NCBI GenBank assembly: GCA_023229525.1
Contig: JALNZC010000003.1
Coordinates: 62,001 to 126,000, forward strand
Length of the DNA: 64,000 nt
Source: Bacteroidales bacterium
GTDB taxonomy: Bacteria; Bacteroidota; Bacteroidia; Bacteroidales; FEN-979
Reading direction: 5' to 3'
Below, piece after piece: positions 33,524 through 42,156 of the stretch (within the stretch, counting starts at the first letter, position 1; each line of letters opens with the position of its first letter). Both the position numbers and the translations under genes were made by a program. The notes beneath the pieces were generated by a model. It was given only the letters and a program-made list of their open reading frames with translations, was not told the DNA's origin and searched no databases.

Positions 33524-35281
33524 TTAATATTCGATTTCGAGATCCAGTTCTTCTCTTAAGGTCCGGAGTCCCGGATTTTTTTCAGCCATTTTTTCAAATT
33601 TTTCTTTATCGGTGTATGGCTTCGAATCCTTCAGGTTTTCAGCAATTTTAGTAAATAATTGAATTTTGAAATTGTTCAACCGTGTGCAAAGGAATTCCAT
33701 TAATTCACCTTTCTTCAAATTGAGTTCATCATCGAGAATCTTGTTTTCGAGGGTAAATTCAATTTGCCATTCCGGAAGTAGTTTGGGGCGGAACTTCCGT
33801 AACGTTGAATAGAGATGAGGTGAATCATTTTTTAGTTTTTCTGCAAATTCATCCCATGCCAAGCTAAGATCCGTCTGGGTGAATGGTGTAGCTGATTGAT
33901 ATTTTGTTGATTCTTCCTGGGCTGTTGGAGCATCCTGCTCTTTTTTCAACGGGTTCTTTATGGACAATGTACTGGTAAACTCCTTTTCAATATCCTTCAT
34001 TTTAACCGTGCCGGGATGCTGAGAGCTGCTTTTTGGATGCTGGACACTGGATGATGGATGCTGGATGCTGGATTCTGGATGCTGGATGCTGGATGCTTGT
34101 TTTTGGACATTGGATGCTGGATGCTGGATGCTGGATGCTGGATAAGGGCTACCGGTTGTCGCGGCCGAAGCAGATATTTGCTGGGCTTGCATCATCAATG
34201 AGCACATTTGCATCAGGGAAAGTTCAAGGTGAAGACGTTTGTTGTTGCTGGTCTTGTAATTAAGATCACACCGGTTATTTATATCGAGCGCCTTCAAAAG
34301 AAATCCAGTGGAACATCGCTCCGATTGCTCCAGATAATGACTGCGTATGGAAGGAGCGGTTTCGAGCAGTTTGGCGGTGGTGGGATCTTTGCAGACCATC
34401 AGGTTTCGCAGATGTTCGCCAAAACCGATAAGAAAATGCTGCCCGTCAAACCCTTTGTCGAGGATGTCATTGACAGTCAGCAGTGTTCCTGAAATATCCC
34501 CCAGAAGGATCTGATCGGTGATCTTGAAAAAATATTCATAATCGAGCACATTGAGATTTTCAAGAACCGTTTCGTAGGTCAGTTTATCTCCCGCGAAACT
34601 CACCAGCTGATCAAAGATCGACAAGGCATCACGCATTGCCCCGTCGGCCTTCAGGGCAATAATATGGAGTGCATCGTCCTCAGCCATGATGTTCTCCATT
34701 GAGGCCACATGATGGAGATGATTGGCAATATCATCGACTGTGATCCGTTTGAAATCAAAAATCTGGCATCGTGAAAGAATCGTCGGAATGATCTTATGTT
34801 TTTCGGTGGTGGCCAGGATAAATTTAGCGTAAGGTGGCGGTTCTTCAAGTGTTTTCAGAAAAGCATTGAAAGCAGAGGCCGAAAGCATGTGCACTTCATC
34901 GATGATATATACTTTGTATTTGCCCATTTGGGGTGGGATGCGCACCTGGTCAACCAGGGTACGGATATCATCCACCGAATTATTGGAGGCTCCATCGAGT
35001 TCATAAATATTGAAAGAAGCGTTTTCGTTGAATGAAATACAGGATGGACAACTGTCGCAGGCTTCCCCACTGGGAGAAAGCTTTTCGCAGTTGATGGTCT
35101 TTGCCAGGATGCGGGCACAGGTTGTCTTGCCCACTCCCCTGGGTCCACAGAAAAGAAAAGCCTGGGCAAGTTGGTTATTCCTGATGGCATTTTTCAGAGT
35201 ATTGGTTATGGACTTTTGACCGACTACGGTACCAAAGGTCTGGGGCCGGTATTTTCTTGCTGAAACAATAAAGTTCTCCAT
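33524..35281 (-). CDS. dnaX: DNA polymerase III gamma/tau subunit
   Basis: A 585-residue clamp-loader ATPase. Walker A is GPRGVGKTT (46-54), the zinc-binding cysteines are C65, C75, C78 and C81, Walker B is YIIDEVHML (125-133), and the sensor region follows (ILATTEKHKIIPTILSRCQ). Domains I-III end near residue 370. Residues of about 378-421 are a seven-residue repeat (SSIQHPA, ESSIQHP and variants) encoded by a heptamer array, in the flexible linker. A C-terminal domain with KNPGLRTLREELDLEI follows. No frameshift signal for a short gamma form is obvious. A TACTTTTG -7-like element is at 35320..35313. Confidence 0.95.
   Translation of the reverse strand: MENFIVSARKYRPQTFGTVVGQKSITNTLKNAIRNNQLAQAFLFCGPRGVGKTTCARILAKTINCEKLSPSGEACDSCPSCISFNENASFNIYELDGASNNSVDDIRTLVDQVRIPPQMGKYKVYIIDEVHMLSASAFNAFLKTLEEPPPYAKFILATTEKHKIIPTILSRCQIFDFKRITVDDIANHLHHVASMENIMAEDDALHIIALKADGAMRDALSIFDQLVSFAGDKLTYETVLENLNVLDYEYFFKITDQILLGDISGTLLTVNDILDKGFDGQHFLIGFGEHLRNLMVCKDPTTAKLLETAPSIRSHYLEQSERCSTGFLLKALDINNRCDLNYKTSNNKRLHLELSLMQMCSLMMQAQQISASAATTGSPYPASSIQHPASNVQKQASSIQHPESSIQHPSSSVQHPKSSSQHPGTVKMKDIEKEFTSTLSIKNPLKKEQDAPTAQEESTKYQSATPFTQTDLSLAWDEFAEKLKNDSPHLYSTLRKFRPKLLPEWQIEFTLENKILDDELNLKKGELMEFLCTRLNNFKIQLFTKIAENLKDSKPYTDKEKFEKMAEKNPGLRTLREELDLEIEY
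34030..34146 (+). repeat. Heptamer array (GGATGCT) inside dnaX
   Basis: About sixteen 7-base units, mostly GGATGCT, with one interruption around 34097-34108, are embedded in the dnaX coding strand as the reverse complement AGCATCC. Three units encode SSIQHPA. The reading frame is intact. Confidence 0.9.
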
Positions 35282-35374
35282 TTCGTGTCCGGTACTGTTC
35301 TAAATTAACATTCAAAAGTACGAAAGTTTTTGTTTTTTACGTAATTTGGCTGCAAAGACAATTACCCCCAATTC

Positions 35375-36682
35375 ATGCTTTTAATCTATTCGCCAACCCG
35401 GACTAACCGCCTTGAGTACATTCTTCAACTCACGTTGAGTGAGATACTTGGTGTGACATGGGAACTTACTGCTGATCGTGAGAAGTACCTGTCCTTTCCA
35501 GGACCGAAACTTGCTTATGCACCGGATCCTTTGCCCGGTGGATTGTTTATTGAAGCTTCCGGTTTACTTTTTGAGCAGAATATTATTCCGCAGGATCTGA
35601 AGGTGAATTACAAGCATGACCTGCCCGTTATTTTCACTTCGGAAAATCCCAGCTCGGCTTTGCCGTTCGATCCATTTGCCGCCGCCTTTTATATGGTAAC
35701 ACGGTATGAAGAGTACTTCAGCCACCATACCGACCGCTATGGACGGTTTTTAGTCACCGATAGTATCGCATCGAAAGGAAAGTTTCTTGACCGCCCAATT
35801 GTTCATGAATGGTTACAGAAATTGGCGCTCTGCTTGAAGAAAAACTTTCCGGTTGTTGAAATGAAGCCGCGGAGCTATCGCTATGTTCCCACGATCGATA
35901 TCGATCATGCTTACGCCTATTGCTATCGTCCATTGGTTCGTACCCTGGGTGGGATTGGCAGGTCGCTGGCACATGGCCATTTCCAGGACCTTATTCAGCG
36001 GATCAAAGTCCTTTCCGGCCGTTATCCGGATCCATACAGTAATTATACATACCTGCGTGGTGTTCATGACCCATTGGGACACCGGGTGCTTTATTTTATT
36101 TTATTTGCCGATTATGGAGGGAGCGATAATAATATTCCGGTTACTCATGATGCCTTTCACAGATTGCTACGGGAGCTTGACCGTGATGGGAGTGTCGGGA
36201 TCCATCCTTCATTTTCCTCAAATAAACATCCAGACCGTCTCGAATCGGAATATTCCGGATTATGTCAGGTGCTGGGCCGTGATGTCACGTTGAGCCGGCA
36301 GCATTTCCTGAAGATATCGATACCTAAAACATATCAACACCTGATCCATCTGGGCATAAAAGAGGATTTCTCCATGGGATATGCATCCCACTCCGGATTC
36401 AGGGCAGGGCTCGCAATACCTTTCCCCTTTTTCGACCTTTCAAAAAATGAAATTGGTCCGCTCACGATTCACCCGGTTACCGTGATGGATGTAACGCTGA
36501 AGGACTATCTTCGTCTAAGCACCGAAAAGAGCCTCGAAAAAATAGAAAGTATGATCACCACCATTAAATCGGTAAACGGTGAATTTGTCAGTCTCTGGCA
36601 TAACGAAAGTCTTGGTGAAACGGGCCGCTGGAAGGGCTGGCGGAGGGTTTATGAAGAAATGGTTAGGATGGCGTCTTCTTAA
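35375..36682 (+). CDS. Polysaccharide deacetylase-family protein (DUF7033-type)
   Basis: A 435-residue protein. An N-terminal region (about 1-165) contains FDPFAAAFYMVTRYEEYF and is followed by a deacetylase-like NodB-type fold with TIDIDHAYAYCY (metal-binding Asp-x-Asp-His, about 175-187), GIHPSFSSN (His in the second motif) and LWHNESLGE at the end. Proteins of this kind are annotated in Bacteroidota as polysaccharide deacetylase family; the substrate is not known to me. It lies eight bases before the FemAB-like gene, and the two were probably co-transcribed. No signal peptide is visible. Confidence 0.8.
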   Translation: MLLIYSPTRTNRLEYILQLTLSEILGVTWELTADREKYLSFPGPKLAYAPDPLPGGLFIEASGLLFEQNIIPQDLKVNYKHDLPVIFTSENPSSALPFDPFAAAFYMVTRYEEYFSHHTDRYGRFLVTDSIASKGKFLDRPIVHEWLQKLALCLKKNFPVVEMKPRSYRYVPTIDIDHAYAYCYRPLVRTLGGIGRSLAHGHFQDLIQRIKVLSGRYPDPYSNYTYLRGVHDPLGHRVLYFILFADYGGSDNNIPVTHDAFHRLLRELDRDGSVGIHPSFSSNKHPDRLESEYSGLCQVLGRDVTLSRQHFLKISIPKTYQHLIHLGIKEDFSMGYASHSGFRAGLAIPFPFFDLSKNEIGPLTIHPVTVMDVTLKDYLRLSTEKSLEKIESMITTIKSVNGEFVSLWHNESLGETGRWKGWRRVYEEMVRMASS

Positions 36683-36690
36683 AAAACGGC

Positions 36691-37626
36691 ATGATACGTT
36701 ACCTGAAGCATACTGAGATCGACAAGCAACGCTGGGACGATTGTATTTATCGCGCAGTAAACAGCAGGATTTACGCCTATTCCTGGTATCTCGACCGGAT
36801 CTGTCCGGGTTGGGAAGCGCTGGTTGAGGATGATTATTCCTGCGTTTTTCCATTGACTGGCAATTATAAATGGGGGATCCATTATTTGTATCAGCCCTTT
36901 TTTGCACAGCAACTCGGTCTTTTTTCTTCGGAATTGTTAACATGGTCAAAGCTTAACGAATTTCTGAGTGCCATCCCCGGAAAATTCCGTTTCATTCAGA
37001 TTCATCTTAACTCATTGAATAAGCCTGAAGAACTACCTGTGTCTTTGAAACTCAGGATCAATCATGAACTGGACATGATCGCTCCATACGAAAACCTGGC
37101 AAAGAATTATTCACAAAACACGCGCAGGAACCTGAAAAAAGCAATGGATGCAGGGATCATTTTAAAGCGCAACACCGTAGCCGATGAACTAGTCAACTTG
37201 TTCAAGGAAAATTTCGGTCAAAAAGAGGGAAAGCTTAAATTCCGTCATTATGAGATGATGCGGAACCTGATTCAGTATTTTCAAAAAACCAGCAAGGGCT
37301 ATCTCCTGGGCGCTTTTTCTGCAGACGGAATACTCTCGTCAATGGCATTTTTTGTACAGGATCAGTCGCGAATCTATCTTTTATTTGCTGCTTCAACGCC
37401 CTTGTCGCGCGAGAACGGGGCCATGTTTATGCTTGTTGATACATTCATCCGTGATCATAGTGGTCAAGCCCTGACCCTTGATTTTGAAGGGGGTAACGAT
37501 CCTTCACTGGGAAGGTTTTATAAAGGTTTTGGTGCAATGGAAATCAGCTATCCTGTACTTAAAATCAACCGGCTTCCGTGGCTTATCAACCAGGGTTTTC
37601 ATTTAAATCGTAAATTCTGGAAATAG
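36691..37626 (+). CDS. FemAB/GNAT-like acyltransferase
   Basis: A 311-residue protein with the N-terminal SRIYAYSWYLDRICPGWEAL segment and a C-terminal GNAT-type fold (about 150-290) with NTRRNLKKAMDAG, FEGGNDPSLGRFYKGFG and strand/turn patterns like FemAB/acetyltransferase (GNAT_6) domains. Related proteins attach amino acids or acyl groups to cell-wall or surface polymers. It directly follows the deacetylase gene, so the pair may modify one surface glycan; that is inference. The ATG at 36691 follows the upstream stop closely. Confidence 0.75.
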   Translation: MIRYLKHTEIDKQRWDDCIYRAVNSRIYAYSWYLDRICPGWEALVEDDYSCVFPLTGNYKWGIHYLYQPFFAQQLGLFSSELLTWSKLNEFLSAIPGKFRFIQIHLNSLNKPEELPVSLKLRINHELDMIAPYENLAKNYSQNTRRNLKKAMDAGIILKRNTVADELVNLFKENFGQKEGKLKFRHYEMMRNLIQYFQKTSKGYLLGAFSADGILSSMAFFVQDQSRIYLLFAASTPLSRENGAMFMLVDTFIRDHSGQALTLDFEGGNDPSLGRFYKGFGAMEISYPVLKINRLPWLINQGFHLNRKFWK

Positions 37627-37677
37627 AGAAAAATAGCTACTTTTGTCAATAGATACATTCCACAAAATCATCCGAAA

Positions 37678-38328
37678 ATGGTTCATGTCCTGTCCTCCTC
37701 GCAATCCATCCTGAATCAGTTTATTGCTGAAATCAGGGATATTGAGATCCAGCGCGATAATATGCGTTTCCGTAAAAACCTTGAGCGGTTGGGAGCTATT
37801 TTTGCTTACGCGATCAGTAATCAGTTGACATACGATCTGAAAGAGGTTGTTACCCCGCTTGGTATTGCCAATGTGCCTATGCTGAAGGAATACCCGGTAT
37901 TGGCCACCATCCTTCGTGCCGGGCTGCCATTCCACCAGGGATTGCTGAGTTTTTTTGATAAATCGGAAAATGCTTTTATCTCGGCCTTCCGTCAACACCA
38001 GAAAGATGGTACCTTTTCCATCAATATTGAATATGCATCGATGACCGATATTGAAAACAAAGTAGTGATTTTATCAGATACCATGCTTGCTTCAGGTTCG
38101 TCGATGGTTCTTGCTTACCGCGAATTGATCACCCACGGGAAACCGAAACATACCCACATCGCGACGATACTGGCCAGCACTGAAGGATTGGAATACGTGA
38201 AAAAGCACCTGACCCGGCAAGATGTCACAATTTGGGTAGGCGTCATTGACGAAGAGCTGACAGCCCAGTCATATATTGTTCCAGGATTGGGTGATGCCGG
38301 CGACCTGGCATATGGAATAAAACATTAA
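37678..38328 (+). CDS. upp: Uracil phosphoribosyltransferase
   Basis: A 216-residue cytoplasmic pyrimidine salvage enzyme (uracil + PRPP to UMP). It has the ATILRAGLPFHQGLL segment, the C-terminal uracil-binding motif SYIVPGLGDAGDLAYG, and ASTEGLEYV. The PRPP loop reads DTMLASGSSM rather than the usual DPMLATGxS form, a difference that also occurs among Bacteroidota homologues as far as I recall. A TACTTTTG -7-like motif at 37638-37645 precedes it, without a clear TTTG partner. The next gene starts two bases after its stop. Confidence 0.93.
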   Translation: MVHVLSSSQSILNQFIAEIRDIEIQRDNMRFRKNLERLGAIFAYAISNQLTYDLKEVVTPLGIANVPMLKEYPVLATILRAGLPFHQGLLSFFDKSENAFISAFRQHQKDGTFSINIEYASMTDIENKVVILSDTMLASGSSMVLAYRELITHGKPKHTHIATILASTEGLEYVKKHLTRQDVTIWVGVIDEELTAQSYIVPGLGDAGDLAYGIKH

Positions 38329-38330
38329 AG

Positions 38331-39581
38331 ATGAAAATAAAAAACGTACTGGTTCTTGAGAATGTCCGGATATCGCTCGATTCCATCCGTAGCCATCTGC
38401 TCCGAACCATTCTTACCATCATGATCATCGCTTTCGGAATTATGGCTTTGGTCGGAATACTGACAGCTACCGATTCCATCAAATATTTTCTTACCCAGAA
38501 TTTTTCAATGATGGGCTCGAATACGTTCACTATCCGGAACCGGTCGATGAATGCCCATATAGGAGGAGATCGTCCCCGGGAAAAACGCTATGAACCCATT
38601 ACCTACAATCAGGCGGAGGAATTTAAAAACCGGTATGATTTTCCGGGAACAGCTTCCATCTTCACCTGGGCTACTGGTATTGCAACACTGAAATACGAAA
38701 CCAATAAAACCAATCCCAATGTCAGGGTGATGGGTACCGATGAAAGTTACTTTATCACATCGGGTGATGAAATCGAAAAGGGCCGAAATTTTACTCCCAC
38801 CGAGATTTTCTATGGATCCAGCGCAGTGATCCTTGGTGCCGAACTTGTGACCAACCTGTTTAAGAAAAAAGAAGATCCCATAGGAAAGATCATCTCCATC
38901 GGGCCAGGTAAATACCGGATTATCGGTGTGTTGAAATCCAAAGGCTCGAGTATGGGTTTCAGTGGTGACCGTTCCTGTTTCATACCTTTGAATAATGTTC
39001 GAACCAGTTTCCCCCGCGACAACATGTCCTTTAACATCAATGTTATGGCCCATCGAACCGACCTGGTTGACGCCGCTGTCGGTGAAGCCACATCCGTATT
39101 GAGAAACATCCGCAAGGTGCCCGTGGGTATTGATGATACGTTCGAAATTACCAAAAGCGATAACATTGCCAAGATGCTGATTGAGAACATCAAGTATGTA
39201 ACCCTTGCCGCGACGATGATTGGTTTTATCACATTACTTGGCGCCGCCATCGGCCTGATGAATATCATGCTTGTATCGGTAACCGAACGCACCCGTGAGA
39301 TCGGTATCCGCAAAGCTATCGGTGCGACCAAACGGGTGATACGCAACCAGTTCATGGTTGAAGCTATCGTCATTGCCCAACTGGGAGGAATTTTTGGTAT
39401 TTTTCTGGGTATTATGGTCGGAAATGTGATTTCCCTGCTCATCGGCAGCGCTTTTCTGGTACCCTGGAAGTGGATCATGACTGGCGTCGTTCTTTGCTTC
39501 GTCGTCGCATTGATCAGTGGTATCGTTCCGGCCAGGAAAGCTGCAAACCTCGATCCCATAGAATCGCTCCGTTATGAATAA
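38331..39581 (+). CDS. ABC transporter permease, MacB-like
   Basis: A 416-residue inner-membrane protein with an N-terminal transmembrane segment (about residues 24-48, TILTIMIIAFGIMALVGIL), a large periplasmic MacB-type domain, and three C-terminal helices (FtsX fold) with ERTREIGIRKAIGATKRVI between the first two. It ends AANLDPIESLRYE, the usual end of this family. MacB-like permeases move substrates across the envelope with a separate ATPase; no ATPase gene is adjacent. The ATG at 38331 is two bases after upp. Confidence 0.9.
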   Translation: MKIKNVLVLENVRISLDSIRSHLLRTILTIMIIAFGIMALVGILTATDSIKYFLTQNFSMMGSNTFTIRNRSMNAHIGGDRPREKRYEPITYNQAEEFKNRYDFPGTASIFTWATGIATLKYETNKTNPNVRVMGTDESYFITSGDEIEKGRNFTPTEIFYGSSAVILGAELVTNLFKKKEDPIGKIISIGPGKYRIIGVLKSKGSSMGFSGDRSCFIPLNNVRTSFPRDNMSFNINVMAHRTDLVDAAVGEATSVLRNIRKVPVGIDDTFEITKSDNIAKMLIENIKYVTLAATMIGFITLLGAAIGLMNIMLVSVTERTREIGIRKAIGATKRVIRNQFMVEAIVIAQLGGIFGIFLGIMVGNVISLLIGSAFLVPWKWIMTGVVLCFVVALISGIVPARKAANLDPIESLRYE

Positions 39582-39590
39582 TCCGGTATC

Positions 39591-41030
39591 GTGGATTTGA
39601 CCAGGGTCATATCCTTGTTGCGCAAGGAATTTCCATACGAACCTACTTCAGGTCAGGACCAGCTTTTAGGGGAATTGGCTGTTTTCCTCACCATCTCCTG
39701 GAAACAGCAAAATGCATTGTTTATCCTTCGCGGATATGCCGGTACCGGAAAAACGACAGTGGTACAATCGCTGGTCAATGTCCTGCCACATCTCGGGAAA
39801 AAGACCGTCCTTCTTGCTCCTACAGGACGTGCCGCCAAGGTACTCTCAGGTTATACTCAGAAGCAAGCCAATACAATCCATCGCAAAATCTACCTTGCCA
39901 GGACCAATAAAGATGGGATGCTGGACCTCAAACTCCAGGTCAATCATCACAGACATACCTTGTTTATTGTGGATGAAGCTTCCATGATCCAGCATGCAAT
40001 GCCGGTTGAGGGGACGCTTTTTTCCACCCAGAATTTACTGGATGATCTGTTTCAGTACGTTTACAGCGGAGAAAACTGCAGGATGCTATTTATCGGTGAT
40101 GCCGCCCAGCTTCCACCCGTGGGCCTTGAGCACAGTCCGGCGCTTGACATCGCCTTTCTTACAAGGGCCTACCATCTTTCCATCGATTCGTTCGAGCTTA
40201 CTGAAGTAGTTCGTCAGGCCAGTAAATCGGGAATACTTAGCAATGCCACGAGGGTAAGGCAAAAATTGCAGGAACAACCGTTCGGTTTTCCTATGTTTTC
40301 GTTGGAAGGGTTCCGGGATATCTGCCGGCTCACCGGCCAGGATCTCGAGGAGACACTGAACCAGACATACGCCGGGACCGGAAAAGACAACAATGTCATT
40401 ATTTGCCGGTCAAACAAAAGAGCCAATATCTACAATCGTGAGATAAGACGCAGAATCCTTTTCCTCGAAGAAGAAATATCCCCTGGCGATTATTTGATGG
40501 TGGTCAAGAACAATTACTTCTGGTTACCGCCAGATTCTACCGCCGGCTTCATAGCCAATGGCGACATTGTAGAATTGACGCGGATCCGGAAGATAGAAGA
40601 ATTGTACGGATTCCGTTTTGCTGAAGTCACCATCCGTTTCCTTGATTATCCCGATGAAAAACCGCTCGATGTAAAAATTATCCTCGACACGCTGATGTCA
40701 GAGTCAGCGGCGCTTACACAAACCGACAACAACAGGCTCTTCCAGACAGTCATGGCCGATTACCAGGAATTGGGATCCAAACGCAAACGTATAGAAAAAG
40801 TAAAGGAAAACCCTTATTTCAATGCCCTTCAAGTGAAGTTTGCCTATGCCCTTACCTGTCATAAAACCCAGGGAGGGCAATGGGATACCGTTTTTATCGA
40901 CCAGGGATACCTCAACGATAAAATGATCAACACGGAATTCGGTCGCTGGCTTTATACAGCAGTAACAAGAGCCACCAAAAAATTATTCCTGATTAATTTT
41001 GAAGACCGGTTTTTTCAGGAACAACCTTAG
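39591..41030 (+). CDS. RecD-like DNA helicase (AAA/UvrD-type)
   Basis: A 479-residue superfamily 1 helicase. Walker A is GYAGTGKTT (48-56), Walker B is LFIVDEASM, and motif III is LFIGDAAQLPP. Motif IV-VI segments include ALTCHKTQGGQWDTVFID and WLYTAVTRATKKLFLI. It resembles the short stand-alone RecD-like helicases of Bacteroidota. A GTG start at 39591 is used because the first ATG is inside the helicase domain. The array and a convergent barrel gene follow. Confidence 0.9.
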   Translation: MDLTRVISLLRKEFPYEPTSGQDQLLGELAVFLTISWKQQNALFILRGYAGTGKTTVVQSLVNVLPHLGKKTVLLAPTGRAAKVLSGYTQKQANTIHRKIYLARTNKDGMLDLKLQVNHHRHTLFIVDEASMIQHAMPVEGTLFSTQNLLDDLFQYVYSGENCRMLFIGDAAQLPPVGLEHSPALDIAFLTRAYHLSIDSFELTEVVRQASKSGILSNATRVRQKLQEQPFGFPMFSLEGFRDICRLTGQDLEETLNQTYAGTGKDNNVIICRSNKRANIYNREIRRRILFLEEEISPGDYLMVVKNNYFWLPPDSTAGFIANGDIVELTRIRKIEELYGFRFAEVTIRFLDYPDEKPLDVKIILDTLMSESAALTQTDNNRLFQTVMADYQELGSKRKRIEKVKENPYFNALQVKFAYALTCHKTQGGQWDTVFIDQGYLNDKMINTEFGRWLYTAVTRATKKLFLINFEDRFFQEQP

Positions 41031-41035
41031 CAATT

Positions 41036-41167
41036 TACGATTTTGGATTTACGAATTACGATTTTTCTGACGCTAGCATCCTGTATCCTGTATCCTGTAT
41101 CTTGTATCCTGTATCCTGTAACTTGTAACTTGTATCCAGTATCCAGCATCCAGCATCCAGTACCCGG
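41036..41167 (+). repeat. Mixed heptamer array between convergent genes
   Basis: Loose 7-base units (ATTTACG, AATTACG) at 41036-41064 are followed by a regular run of TATCCTG, TATCTTG, TAACTTG and CATCCAG units (41076-41167). The array fills the space between the RecD-like stop and the end of the convergent barrel gene. Confidence 0.85.
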
Positions 41168-41178
41168 CATTCCCTCAC

Positions 41179-42078
41179 TTACCAACCGAGCAGCGTAATC
41201 CCCATTGTCCAAGGATAAAGTTCCGGTCCCTGGTTTTTCTGGAACATCTGGGTAAGGGAATAGGTGGCAAACAGGTTCAGGTGCGACCACCCGATACGGA
41301 AAGCAGCATCGAGCTTGAATGGGGCCAAATGATAAGCACCCCGGTCACGGACAACATGGTGATCTACCTCGTAAGTAGCTACCCTTTTCCCGTTGTTATC
41401 TATCAGATAATAGGTATTTTCCCTATCGCGATAGATCTGCTTGGTATATGATCCTATACGCACACCGGCGATCACGCCTATCGTGACATGAAAACTGCTC
41501 GTGCGGCGGAATGGATTCGTCTGATATTCGAAAAACAATGGGAGGTTCAGGTACGATACCACCATTTTGTTTATTGGGATACTGACGGGATTCCCATAAC
41601 TATCCTGGACCTGATAAGCAACCAGGGCCATGGAATCTTTCAACATGACATAGTTGTTGGTGAAATAATAGTTACTAATCTGGAAGCCAAGGCCAGTGGT
41701 AAACCCGAGATGATTTCTGTAAAGGTTAGCATTGATCTCAAATGGATTCAGGTTCACTGTGAGAGAACGGGCTGTATTCATATTCATATAAGGATACGCC
41801 GGATTAAAATTCATGTTGAAATCGGGAGTAACATAACCGCTGATGCCGAGTTCAACACCGGCCCAATGACCATTATAACGTTTTTTGTCCTTACAGAACG
41901 GAAAATCGTTCATGGAAAAATCGTGTGTAGGACAGTGAAAAGCGTTCCATGTTGTGGAGTCGCTCATGGGCCAGTCGTGTTTGTGCCTCGAATGACGATG
42001 TCCATCCTGGGCATTTACAAAGGAAGCAAAATCAACAAGAAATAATACCAGAAGGGTAAGACGGATAGTGTTTTTCAT
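41179..42078 (-). CDS. Outer-membrane beta-barrel protein, unknown function
   Basis: A 299-residue protein with a signal peptide (about 1-23, FVNAQ), a His/Asp-rich segment (GHRHSRHKHDW) and then alternating strands (HWAGVELGISGYV, GFTTGLGFQISNYYF, FRIGWSHLNLFATYSL) that fit an eight-stranded or larger porin-like barrel. Barrels like this often lie near sigma/anti-sigma genes in Bacteroidota, but none is here. I do not recognise a specific function. It ends 11 bases beyond the heptamer array. Confidence 0.65.
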   Translation of the reverse strand: MKNTIRLTLLVLFLVDFASFVNAQDGHRHSRHKHDWPMSDSTTWNAFHCPTHDFSMNDFPFCKDKKRYNGHWAGVELGISGYVTPDFNMNFNPAYPYMNMNTARSLTVNLNPFEINANLYRNHLGFTTGLGFQISNYYFTNNYVMLKDSMALVAYQVQDSYGNPVSIPINKMVVSYLNLPLFFEYQTNPFRRTSSFHVTIGVIAGVRIGSYTKQIYRDRENTYYLIDNNGKRVATYEVDHHVVRDRGAYHLAPFKLDAAFRIGWSHLNLFATYSLTQMFQKNQGPELYPWTMGITLLGW

Positions 42079-42156
42079 CTTATAAGAAATTAAAGTTTAA
42101 CAATTATCTGGCTGGTATGACGAAAAAAAAAGCAGAATGTTACAATTCAATAACAC

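Noticed and set aside
41027..41290. Minus-strand frame over the heptamer array and the barrel 3' end
   Set aside because: Its CWMLDTGY-type repeats are heptamer translation and it overlaps a real gene in a different frame.
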